From assembly GCA_014904985.1 (NCBI GenBank), contig MU128915.1:131415-195414 (forward strand): 64,000 bases of DNA. Direction: 5' to 3'. The DNA comes from Hydnum rufescens UP504 (taxonomy: Eukaryota; Basidiomycota; Agaricomycetes; Cantharellales; Hydnaceae). Positions within the stretch are counted from its first letter, which is position 1. Each line of letters opens with the position of its first letter. Under the pieces are notes generated by a model that saw only the letters and a list, made by a program, of their open reading frames with translations, searched no databases and was not told the origin of the DNA. Both the position numbers and the translations under genes were made by a program. Below are positions 1-9,821 of this stretch, piece after piece.

Positions 1-738
1 TTTTCGCCACCCCAGGGCATCGCGCCAAATCAATCATCCGTTTCAGGAATGCCTCCTTAAGCTCCTCTTTGACGAACACGGCCGCGCGTTGCAAAATCGA
101 TGTTGAAATGACGTTCACCGGGTTCACATCAGATCAGGGACAATGGTGGAGAAAGACGCCACCCTAGCTGAAAAAGCGGTCATCCTCCCTTCTATACCAT
201 ATCCCAACTCAGCATCTAACGCAGTATGTCCGGAACTTGAAACCAACAAACGCCTGTCAAAAGACTGGCAACTCGACGGGCGAACGATCCCTCACAAAAC
301 CGGCCACAGAACATCATTCTATGTAAGCAAAGTACAACCCCCCCACTTCTGCGTACGCAAACCATTCAAATCACTCTCGCGAAAAAATCATTCAGCCGAC
401 TAGTCAATGCCGTACGGAACGCCTTCATAGGCCAATACTATAAACGTTTTGTACCAGACGAAAACGAGACATCTGCTGCGGGGAATGCCTCGAAACAACG
501 AACACATCTCCTAGACCTGTACGGATGACTGGAGACCCCTACTCTGACTCAGAAGGTACATTAACATCACTGATCTCTTGGAACCCACGCGGATCTGAGC
601 GCACTCTAAGTCATTGACCTCAGTGGGCTGTACAGAAAAAGTCATCCGAATAACAATTCCCTACGCACAAGACAACCCGCGACGAGGCTGCTTCAATCTC
701 GGCTACGATCCGTCGACGAAAGTGTGAAGCGGACACAC
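1..738. other. no gene recognised upstream of AKR fragment
   Basis: I see no coding exon, RNA gene or repeat that I can support here. Short open frames exist but have no recognisable motif and no convincing splice structure. The AKR homology seen further right stops abruptly near position 738, inside what would be AKR intron 7, so this stretch is unrelated sequence joined to an AKR 3' fragment. Confidence 0.5.
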
Positions 739-782
739 ATATCCTTCCCGAATCGGTCCTGAAGTGTTTATATCTCACTCAG

Positions 783-1268
783 CGTTGTGGCGTTCTCGCC
801 AACTGGTCGAGGATTGGCTACAGGCAGATATGTTGAGTATCTGAGACTTCTCCCCGGGCATCAATTCCCAACTTACCGACAGTACCCAAATAGAAATCCC
901 CCGACGACTTCGTCGAGAATGATATGCGCCGCAGGCTTCCTCGATACAGTGCCGAAAACTTCCCCCGTATCATCGAAGCCGTTAATTACCTCCAGGAAAT
1001 CGCCACCACCCACAATGCCACTGCCGCGCAAGTGTGCATTGCTTGGCTACTGGCTCAGGGAAACGACATCATCCCAATCCCGGGAAGCAAGCAGATCAAG
1101 TACGTGGAGGAGAATTGGCTTGCCAAAGACATTCATCTTTCTACGGCCGAGATTGGACGCATCCGGGAGCTCGTGGATGCGACAAACGCTCACCTAGGCG
1201 AAATCCCTCGCTACCCAAAGGCCCTCCAGGATCAGACCCTTGAAGAGACCCCCCCTCTGGTGAAGTAG
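783..1268 (+). pseudogene. aldo-keto reductase copy 1, 3' fragment (last two exons)
   Basis: This is the 3' end of an aldo-keto reductase like the three copies downstream. Exon 8 (783-831) encodes the [21 protein letters not shown] segment and exon 9 (894-1268) begins KSPDDF and ends ...EETPPLVK-stop. Both match the other copies in length (49 and 375 nt), and the intron between them (832-893, GTTGAG...TAG) is kept. Everything upstream is missing: homology ends around 738 inside intron 7, so the catalytic Asp, Tyr, Lys and His, which lie in exons 3-5 of the complete copies, are absent. The remaining exons are open, which suggests the truncation is recent or came by unequal exchange within the array. 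It cannot make a full enzyme. Confidence 0.85.
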
Positions 1269-3180
1269 CCTGCGATGCATTTGGCCCAACGCCTTGGAAG
1301 GAGTGGATCCGTAATGCTCTTTTTTTTTTTTTTTGGAAATGTACGCATAGTAAACATTCACTGAGATCCTCCCAAAAGCTTCTCTCGCCGTGTGCGCTGA
1401 AAACACCTGAAGTTTCTCCAATCGGGTGGATCATTGGGAAAGACAGAGAAAAAGGCCCAGGAAGGGGGATTGCATGCAGCACAAAACATTAGTAACCTAC
1501 TTCTGTGCATTTTATGATACCATATTTTCTGACTTACACACCCCTCACCTTGGGCCAGTGTTGAGTTGTGGCCCCGAATTTTCAGGTTTTGCTTCCCGTT
1601 ATCCCTGGCTGATTTTCAAATGCATTGAGTTCAGCTTTGGAGGCACTCAGCACCTTTCTCAACTAGGGATATCGGGTCCTTTCGACCTTTCAGGACTATG
1701 AGACCTTTGCAATCCCGGACTCTTACGTTTACGTAAGAGAGGTTTTAGAGGGAATTTCGTCGTCACGAGGACCATTTTCGATGTCCATGGCTGTGTCGTC
1801 CATGGCTGTGCATCCACAGCAGAGCATTGAGGCATCTCTGCAAAGAGGGGATCCGCTGACGGAGACGAGAAGTACGTGGATGCCATATCCAGAGATCACA
1901 TTTCGGCTGGAGAACCCGGAAAAGCTGCGCCGACATCTCTCAATTGGGCTTTTGGCATGGACGCCAGTATCATCCAAGCTAGTCGACCTGGTGTCGCAGA
2001 TTCCATTGCACTCAATGATGAAGCCTGCTCTATGATGCTCTGCTTCGGGAAGGGAGGACGTCTGACGCCGCACGGATGGCTGTCAAGCTTGGAGACATCT
2101 CCGCTCGCTTAAATCATAGCGATACTGCCATTGGCTAGCTGTCGAACTAATAGGGGTCCCAGAGTCCGTGTATACTGGGATCGATACAACTGAAGAACCG
2201 AAGGCTATGATCAACAATCCCGTGCCAAAGGACGCCTCGTCCAGGGACTCTGAAGATACCTTCCACGCTTCCCGTACTCTCAACGAATCTGAATGTCCGC
2301 ACTGGTCTAGCTATCAGGGACAATATGCAACTTCTCGTAAATTTCGGACGCTCTGGCAACTGATTTGCAATGTTACATAACTCCTGACTGTGGTGAGGCG
2401 TTAAACCCTCATCGCCCGCCCTATCCTCTGTCAAGGGATCAAAGAGTCTTCAGTATTCTTTTATTCTTCACCGTGACGCTCTGCTTCGCATTCATGCCAC
2501 AGAAGTCTTTTACGCGCTCCGTGATCCCTTCCATTCCAGTGACGCGTCGTTTGTATCTAAGCCACCATTCCTTCGGCGCCTCCTTGCCTTTATCAGAATC
2601 TCCTCCACCTACCTCCCACCGAACCAAGTCCCGTCCCTCTGTACTTGACATCACTTCAAACTGCCAAATGAAGAAAACCTGGAATGCTATGTCCCTCCCT
2701 GTCTACCCCCGCGTCGTACCACCACGCAGCAACACCCGAAATCCCCGCCAACGGCTTTAGAGTCGGGGATAGGCGCTTGTCGCCGCTACCGATGAGCAAT
2801 CACTGGCTCAAGCTCACAGCATGAATCATCGTTAGCAGTAACGTAATTTTCATTCCAAAATCAGCCAAAGTATTCGTCAGCTCTGGAAGCATGCTCCCCA
2901 CTCCACCCCACACCCTCTGTCAAGAGGGTCTGTCTGGCTGCGAGACTACTACCTGAAGCTTTGCAGTGGCTAAATGCGTGGTCAGGCTGATATATTAATG
3001 GGAAAGGACTGGGTGGACGGTTGATGTGGATGGTCAGAGGTCCCGTTCACGGATTTAAGGGAAAATGCCGTCTGGTCTTCAGTCAATTAGAGCATTCGCG
3101 GGTCCAGCTTGCGTGTTCGCCCTCCACTCCGGCGAAAATTGAGAGATGCAGAAGAACGCAATAAAGATGATCCATGACTA
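1269..3180. other. intergenic spacer between AKR copies 1 and 2
   Basis: Positions 1300-1480 resemble the 3' flank of AKR copies 2 and 3, including a T tract near 1320-1335, so the flank was duplicated with the gene. A block at about 1583-1697 recurs at about 9365-9485. Positions about 2890-3010 recur upstream of copy 4 (about 9483-9590). The remaining open frames (for example near 1781-2035 and 2365-2760) have no recognisable motif and I do not call them genes. Confidence 0.5.
1583..1697 (+). repeat. dispersed direct repeat, copy A
   Basis: About 115 bp are nearly identical to positions 9365-9485, with only scattered substitutions. The block starts near TTGCTTCCCGTTATCCCTGG and ends in CGACCTTTCAGGAC. 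Both copies are in AKR-array spacers but at different distances from the neighbouring gene, so this may be a remnant of a larger duplicated unit or a separate element. Confidence 0.7.
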
Positions 3181-3183
3181 ACA

Positions 3184-3226
3184 TGATATATAATCAAAGA
3201 CAGGCGGAATCATTCCCCTCGAAACC
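3184..3226 (+). promoter_or_regulatory. conserved AKR promoter block (copy 2)
   Basis: A TATA-like stretch (ATATATAATCAAAG) followed by ACAGGCGGAATCATTCCC lies just upstream of the copy 2 start codon. The same block occurs upstream of copy 3 (about 6324-6362) and copy 4 (about 9767-9800), each time 10-20 nt before the ATG. Its conservation in all three 5'-complete copies, against more diverged spacer, suggests a core promoter and 5' leader. Function is inferred from position and conservation only. Confidence 0.5.
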
Positions 3227-3238
3227 CTCTATCTCATC

Positions 3239-4719
3239 ATGTCCGCAACTCGCAAGATTGGAGACGCCGAATTCGCAGGTGAGCTGTTTCCTAGGTCTCC
3301 TATGCATGCACTCAGCGTTGGAAACCCCATTCAGCAATTGGCTATGGTGCCGGGGGTATCGGTGGTGTGGGGTACGGTCCTGCAGGAAGCGACGAAGAGC
3401 GCTTCAAGGTCCGCGATACTGAACAATGAAAGAGAAAGCCCTTGACCTTGAAATCAATAGGTACTCGACCGCCTTTTTGAACTCGGTTGCCGCCACTGGG
3501 ATACTGCCTCCATTTACGTTTGTCCGGAGTTTATCTTTACGATTCTGATATGCGTGCTCATGATGTCTATTCAACAGGGAGATAGCGAAGAGCTCATTGG
3601 TAAATGGTTCGAGCGTACGTTTCCTCCGCTTTTCTCCATCTAAATGTCCCCGAGTTCGAGATATACTGCACATCTGCAGGTACTGGAAACCGCGACAAGA
3701 TATTCCTCGCCACAAAATTTGGATTTACTCCCGAGTTCATCCTTCGTGGCGACCCCGAATTCGTCAAATCTGAGTGTGAGAAATCCCTGAAGAAACTTAG
3801 AACGGATCGCATAGATCTGTACTATCAGCATCGTCCCGCTCCAGATACACCGATTGAAATCACCGTTGGGGCGATGGCAGAACTAGTCAAGTCCGCTGGA
3901 AGCCCTACACCACGTTTGCAAACATCTAACTATTCCTTACAACCCTCGATCAGGGAGGGAAAGGTTAAATATCTCGGGCTATCGGAAGCACCCCCTAATG
4001 CGATACGCCGTGCCCAAACGGTACATCCTATTAGCGCCCTTCAAGTCGAGTGTGTAACTTCTATGTTTCCCCATATATATTGCTGATGTCATGTCTTTCC
4101 AGATTCTCACCATTCGAACTGACTCTGGAGAAGCCAGGGGGTGCTCTGGAGGTGGCTCGTCAATTTGGAATCACGTGAGGTCACCGTTCGTATGTCCTTC
4201 CCGAATCGGTCCTGAAGTTTTCATATCTCACTCAGCGTTGTGGCGTTCTCGCCAACTGGTCGAGGATTGGTTACAGGCAGATACGTTGAGTATCTGAGAC
4301 TTCCCTGGGCATCAATTCCCAACTTACCGACAGTACCCAAATAGAAATCCCCCGACGACTTCGCCGAGAATGATGTGCGTCGCATGCTTCCTCGATACAG
4401 CGCCGAAAACTTCCCCCGTATCATCGAAGTCGTTAGCCACCTCCAGGAGATCGCCACCGCCCACAACGCCACTTCCGCGCAAGTGTGCATTGCTTGGCTG
4501 CTAGCTCAGGGAAACGACATCATCCCAATCCCGGGAAGCAAGCAGATCAAATACGTAGAAGAGAACTGGTTCGCCAAGGACGTTCATCTTTCTACGGCTG
4601 ATATTGGACGCATCCGGGAGCTCGTAGATGCGACGAACGCCCACCTAGGCGAAATCCTTCGCTTCCCGAAGGCCCTCCATGATCAGACCCTCGAGGAGAC
4701 CCCCCCTCTGGAGAAGTAA
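3239..4719 (+). CDS. aldo-keto reductase (AKR13-like), copy 2, full length
   Basis: This is a predicted cytosolic NADPH-dependent aldo-keto reductase that would reduce aldehydes or ketones; its substrate cannot be told from sequence. Nine exons join in frame to 336 residues, the normal family length: 3239-3278, 3335-3408, 3461-3517, 3578-3614, 3680-3890, 3954-4049, 4103-4174, 4236-4284 and 4345-4719. The catalytic tetrad is visible: Asp in HWDTAS, Tyr in IYGDSEE, Lys in LATKFG and His in YYQHRPAP. The NADPH-binding motif IPIPGSKQ is near the C terminus. The usual GYGAMG near the N terminus reads GYGAGG here. Two introns use the donor GTCCGC, shared with the sister copies. The start [12 protein letters not shown] is conserved between copies 2 and 4. 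It belongs to a tandem array and appears intact. Confidence 0.9.
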
Positions 4720-4761
4720 CCTGTGTGGGGATTACGCTCGGGTCGGTAGACAAAGACATAC

Positions 4762-4894
4762 ACCGTATATATACAAGGACAATGGGGAATAAAGGCCGGG
4801 GTTGTGCAAGACAGAATCAAACAAGTTCAATGAATCTACCGTAAATATACAAGGACAATGGGGAGTCAAGGCCGTAAGACAGAATCAAACGGAT
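4762..4894 (+). repeat. short tandem duplication, two copies
   Basis: Two imperfect copies (about 4762-4829 and 4838-4894) share ATATACAAGGACAATGGGGA and a following AAGACAGAATCAAAC segment. The first carries a small extra segment between those two parts. It lies in the 3' flank of AKR copy 2. Confidence 0.7.
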
Positions 4895-5796
4895 TACATA
4901 TCCAAATCCCTACAACCTGTGATGGATTTGGCCCAACCTAAGGATGGATCGGTAAGGCTTTTTTTCCGTAAATGCACACATAATTCGCGGGGGTCCTCCC
5001 AAAAAGCTTCTCTCGCCGCGTGCACCAAGAATATCTTAAGTTTTGAGTCCGATTGGATGGGTCACTGGGAAAGGGGGAGAAAAAGGCCAGAGAAGGGGTT
5101 CACCACAGACTCGTAGTTAGACAAGCGGCGGAGCGATTGAGTCACGTGTTCTCGACTGCCCTCAATCCACTCGACCTCTTCTCCTCTATCGCTCTCAATG
5201 GTTAGTTTTGCATTAGTTTTTTCTCCCTATTGAATAATGGGCCTGATGCAGGGCCCTTCACAGTTGTGTAGCCTACATCCTGCGCTCCGGGGTTCCAGTC
5301 CATTCAGCCTGATCCTCGGCAGCATCCAGTGTTGAGTTCATTGTAACCTGCTTTCTACCAAACTTGGAATGGGTGAAGCTTCATAATAGAGGTCATGTGC
5401 TGCCCTTTGATGTCTCACCAGAACCAAACAAGACATTTTTGAATGTTCGACATTCTCTGGCTTTTTCTTCCTTTCCGTCCAGAGTGTCTATGCAAGTACC
5501 ATCCCCCAAATTGAAGATTACAGTAATGCTCACACTTCGTACTTGAGTGATTCATGACTTATGTAATATTTCCAAATATGGCCAAATCTTGACTAATAGG
5601 GTATAGAGGCAGTCAGACGGGCCCTAGAAGGCCTGGGACACTTAGCATGGTCATATAAACCATGGGGAGTGGCTCTGGTATATTGATATTGGTGAAATGA
5701 AGGTGCTTGAGCATATGTGCGCACACACGGCACACACATGAATTGCTGACACACACAGCGGCATCCGGGCCGCCACACACATGGACTGCTGACACA

Positions 5797-6127
5797 CAGT
5801 GTTGCATTCACCTCGTTCAGACCGGGGTCTGATCTGGTCAAGGTCTGACCCGGGTCAGAAGTGAGACTGGGCACGTGGGGGGTCAAAGGTGGTTTGATCC
5901 AATAGGGATAATCACGGAATATTATGTAATGGAAGTTATCCCAAAGCAGGCCATGGTGTATCACATAATATAGGGTTTTTGCAGAATTAGGAGGGATTCA
6001 AGGGAAACTCCGCTATTCGGGTCACATGATTTGTGGCCCGCATTGACCTGGGTCTGACTCTTACATAATTGGGTCAGACTGTCAGACCCGGGTCAGTGAC
6101 TTTTCTGCATGGTCAGATGCAACACTG
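5797..6127. mobile_element. non-autonomous hAT-type MITE, 331 bp
   Basis: The element has perfect 11-bp terminal inverted repeats, CAGTGTTGCAT at 5797-5807 and ATGCAACACTG at 6117-6127. It is flanked by a perfect 8-bp direct repeat CTGACACA at 5789-5796 and 6128-6135. An 8-bp target duplication with CAGTG termini is the hallmark of hAT transposons. Subterminal regions carry GGTCTGACCCGGGTCAG-like motifs in opposite orientation near both ends, as expected for transposase-binding sites. There is no coding capacity, so it needs a transposase supplied elsewhere. The perfect target duplication suggests a fairly recent insertion. Confidence 0.85.
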
Positions 6128-6374
6128 CTGACACAAACAGAAAACTTATTCGAGTCTCAAGGGTACTCGGCGTGATCAATAAGCAGATCAAAGTAACTAG
6201 ACTCGAATGAAAGGTGGTGTCAGCCATGCTCGTGATAAAGGGGCAAAATTGTGCCAAAAAGCTACTTTTTTGCATCAGCTTCAGCTCGCCGGGGACCTGG
6301 AAGAACGCAATAAATATGGCAGCATATATAATTGAAGACAGGTGGAATCATTCCCCTCGAAACTCTATCTCATA

Positions 6375-7860
6375 ATGTCCTCAACTCGCAAGATTGGAGA
6401 TGTTGAACTCGCAGGTGAGCGAATTGATGCATTTCCCATGTGTACACTCTTATAGTTGGACAACCCATGCAGCAATTGGCTATGGTGCCATGGGTATCGC
6501 CGGTAAGGGTTATGGTCCTTCAGGCAACGATGAAGAGCGCTTCAAGGCTAGCAATCCCACGCAATCAAAGACAAAGCTCCTTGACCTTGAAATCAATAGG
6601 TACTCGACCGTCTTTTTGAACTTGGTTGTCGCCACTGGGATACTGCCTCCGTTTATGTTTGTCGAGGGGTTCTCCTGACAATTCTGATATGCGAGCTGAG
6701 GACGTTTATTCACCAGGGCGATAGTGAAGAGCTCATCGGTAAATGGTTCGAGCGTACGTTGGTCCACTTTTTTACCACACAAGGTCTCCCGAGTTCGAGA
6801 TACGCACCTACAGGCACTGGAAACCGTGACAAGATATTCCTCGCCACAAAATTTGGAATTGTCGCTCCCGGGGTCATTCGTGGCGACCCCGAATTCGTTA
6901 AATCTGAATGCGAGAAATCCCTGAAGAAACTTAGAACGGATCACATAGATCTGTACTATCAGCATCGTCCTGCTCCAGACACCCCGATTGAAATCACCGT
7001 TGGGGCAATGGCAGAATTAGTCAAGTCCGCTGGAATACCTCATCCATGTCTGCGAACACCTAACTATCGCTTACAACCCTCTATCAGGGAGGGAAAGGTT
7101 AAGTATCTCGGGCTATCGGAAGCACCCCCTAATGCAATACGCCGTGCCCAAACGGTGCATCCCATTAGCGCTCTTCAAGTCGAGTATGTAATTTATGTTT
7201 CCAATCCACGTATATATTGCTGATGTCATGTCATTCTTTCTAGATTCTCACCATTCGCCCTGACTCTGGAGCAACCAGGGGGTGCCCTTGACGTGGCTCG
7301 CCAATTTGGAATCACGTGAGGGCACCGTTCGTATGTCCTTCCGAATCGGTCCTGAAATTTTCCTATCTCATTCAGCATCGTGGCGTTCTCGCCAACTGGT
7401 CGAGGATTGGCTACAGGCAGATATGTTGAGTATCTTAGACCTCGCCCGGGCATCGATTCCCAACCTACCGACCGTACCCAAATAGAAATCCTTCGACGAC
7501 TTCGATGAGAACGATGTGCGTCGCAAGCTTCCTCGATTCAGCGCCGAAAACTTCCCTCATATGATCGGAGTCGCCAACTACCTCCAGGAAATCGCCACCG
7601 CCCACAACGCCACTGCTGCCCAGGTGTGCATTGCTTGGCTGCTAGCTCAGGGAAACGACATCATCCCTATCCCGGGAAGCAAGCAGATCAAATACGTGGA
7701 GGAGAATTGGTTTTCCAAAGACATTCATCTTTCTACGGCTGAGATTGGACGCATCCGGGAGCTCGTGGATGCGACGAACGTCCATCTAGGCAAAGTCCCT
7801 CGCCTCCCAAAGGCCCTCCTTGATCAGACCCTCGAGGAGACCCCCCCTCTGGAGAAGTAA
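6375..7860 (+). CDS. aldo-keto reductase (AKR13-like), copy 3, full length
   Basis: This copy has the same nine-exon structure as copy 2, and the exons join in frame to 336 residues: 6375-6414, 6473-6546, 6600-6656, 6717-6753, 6814-7024, 7088-7183, 7244-7315, 7376-7424 and 7486-7860. The catalytic residues are kept ([27 protein letters not shown]), as is the NADPH-binding IPIPGSKQ, and this copy retains the canonical GYGAMG. The intron 2 donor is GCTAGC instead of the GTCCGC of copies 2 and 4. If GC donors are used here, as other genes in the window suggest, the gene is functional. If intron 2 is retained, translation stops soon after in exon 3 sequence. The promoter block is conserved, with fewer flanking similarities than copies 2 and 4. 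Confidence 0.85.
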
Positions 7861-8208
7861 CCTGCGATGTATTTGGCCCGACCCCTTGCAAGGGGTGGAT
7901 CTGTAATGCTCTGTTTTTTTTTTTTTTTTGGAAATGTACGCATAGTAAACATTCACGGAGGTCCTCCCAAAAGCTTCTCTCGCCGTGTCCGCCGAAAATA
8001 CCTGAAGTTTCTCGAGTCCAATCGGGTGGATCATTGGGAAAGGCAGAGAAAAAGGCCCAAGAAGGGAGCACATCAACTAGCCCTCTCGGGGTGTCTCAAG
8101 GTTCAGCATAAGAACAAATCGAACCAGGCTCCCCAAATGAAAGGTGATGTCAGCCATTGTTTTTCGGCGCAACCGGATGCAAACACCACTCAATGCCGGA
8201 CCTCGTGA

Positions 8209-9091
8209 TAGTGCTGCCGTGGACTCAGACTTAAGCCGACCTGCCAGTCCGTTTCAAGTCAATATATCTGCGGTGAAATAACATAAACTTGAGCTTCATG
8301 CATAGCTAGAGCACTCCACAGTGAAATAGGCATGTTACTGCTACCTACCCTGGTGGTGATGAATATCTCGATATTTAACCTGCAATATATGTATATTGCT
8401 GCAAAGGTTTCTGGATACTTATAGATTCATGCAACACCAACAAATCAGTGTTTGATGTTTGAGCATCGATCCAAGCGAGTCATGTACAGTGTTCGGACCG
8501 TTCTTGCCTCCGCATGTTGGAATAAACTCGGTGTCGGTGGACGGTTACAAATCAGCGGGAAACTATACGACGTATGTACGGTAATATAAGGTTAACGGCG
8601 ATAGAGCGCCGAGGAATATAGTGCGGCAGATGCACACAATACGAGTAAAAATGAAAGCGCCGATAACGCGGATTGAAGCCAGGTCGATCGACTCGACAGC
8701 GGACTTATTTCTCCAACACGGCAGCCTACTGCAGTATATAAAGCAGAATTCCTCCATCCAAGCAAGAGAAGTGTCGGATCATCCCGAGAAACATGCGCTG
8801 GTTAGGCATCAAGTTCGCCGTACTGCAGATCAATAAGGGCATAGAGAGATGGCAGAAACTTACCTTGCAGTGGATTGATGGAAATGTCTCATTTCCACAT
8901 CATTATCATTGGTGAGACTAAGCTTGACGTGGATGATTCCAATGTTTGTACCTATTCTGCCCTAAATTTGACTTGATGACTTGAGCTGACGAGCAGTCGG
9001 GCCGAAGTCATGTCAATGGTTTGTAATCAATCAACTTGACTCGCTTGACTCGAACTTGAGCCAACTCGAAGCCCAAGTCACGGCAACACTA
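8209..9091. mobile_element. possible terminal-inverted-repeat element, degenerate
   Basis: TAGTGCTGCCGTG at 8209-8221 is matched by an inverted CACGGCAACACTA at 9079-9091, with weaker complementarity extending inward through CTTGAG/CTCAAG-rich sequence. No matching 8-bp flanking duplication is visible, and I see no transposase motif inside. It may be an old hAT-like insertion or a chance pairing. Confidence 0.3.
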
Positions 9092-9364
9092 GTAGGGTAT
9101 ACGTGGGGTAAAATAGTACATTGTCTTTTGCGTTGCCCTGGTTCGAAACCTGCCTAAGTCAAGAGATCAAATTAAGCGCCCATCCCAATGCTCCAGTGTG
9201 AAGCACGCAGGACGTTCGGGTAATCTCCTTATAGCTTATTCCAGACATTTTCTCAATACCCCATTCATCCCACAAACCACCTTTGCGTGCACGAGAAGTC
9301 AGAAATTCCCTTTTTTGGAATTTTTGATTATCCGGGACTTCTGAAGAGTCGGCGTCAAATTTTC

Positions 9365-9485
9365 AGTTTTTGCTTCCCGTTATCCCTGGCTGATTTTGAA
9401 ATGCGTTGAATTCAGCTTTGAAGGCACTCAGCTCCTTTCTCAACTAGGGATATCGGGTCCTTTCGACCTTTCAGGACTTTTCATT
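9365..9485 (+). repeat. dispersed direct repeat, copy B
   Basis: This is the second copy of the roughly 115-bp block at 1583-1697. It is followed directly by sequence matching the upstream region of AKR copy 2, so blocks are juxtaposed differently around the two AKR units. Confidence 0.7.
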
Positions 9486-9821
9486 CCACCCCAGACCCTC
9501 TGTCAAGAGGGTCTGGCTACGAGACTACTGCCTAAGGCTTTACAGTGGCTAAATGCGTGGTCAGGCTGATGTATTCATGGGAAAGGACTGGGGGTGGGAC
9601 AGTTGATGGGGATCAACCCGCTCACGGATTTAGGGGCAAATGCCGTCTGGTGGATCAATGTTCAATCAATTAGAGGATTCGAGGCTTGCGTGTTCGCCTC
9701 CCACTCCATGGCGAAAATCGACATAGAGACGCGGAAGAATGCAATAAAGATGATCCGTGGCTGGCATGATATATAATCAAAGACAGGTGGAATCATTCCC
9801 ATCAGAACTCTCTATCGCATC

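Larger units (their letters stand above)
4720..6374. other. intergenic spacer between AKR copies 2 and 3
   Basis: The spacer holds the degenerate 3' flank shared with other AKR copies (to about 5100), a short tandem duplication (4762-4894) and a complete hAT-type MITE (5797-6127). A CACACA-rich stretch lies just left of the MITE (about 5725-5795). I see no gene. Confidence 0.55.
7861..9766. other. intergenic spacer between AKR copies 3 and 4
   Basis: Positions 7861-8060 are the duplicated AKR 3' flank with a long T tract near 7914-7929. A second possible terminal-inverted-repeat element spans 8209-9091. Positions 9365-9590 repeat sequences from 1583-1697 and 2890-3010. No gene is supported; the open frame at 8621-8836 shows no motif. 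Confidence 0.5.

Noticed and set aside
1781..2112. Overlapping plus-strand frames in the AKR spacer as a small gene
   Set aside because: No motif, no intron support, and frames of similar length exist on both strands there.
1319..7930. Long T tracts near 1320 and 7914 as retrotransposon tails
   Set aside because: They are in homologous positions in the duplicated AKR 3' flanks and are not preceded by any LINE or SINE body.
9120..9165. CTGGTTCGAAACC, resembling a tRNA B box or SINE head
   Set aside because: No matching A box or cloverleaf upstream and no poly-A or repeat tail nearby.
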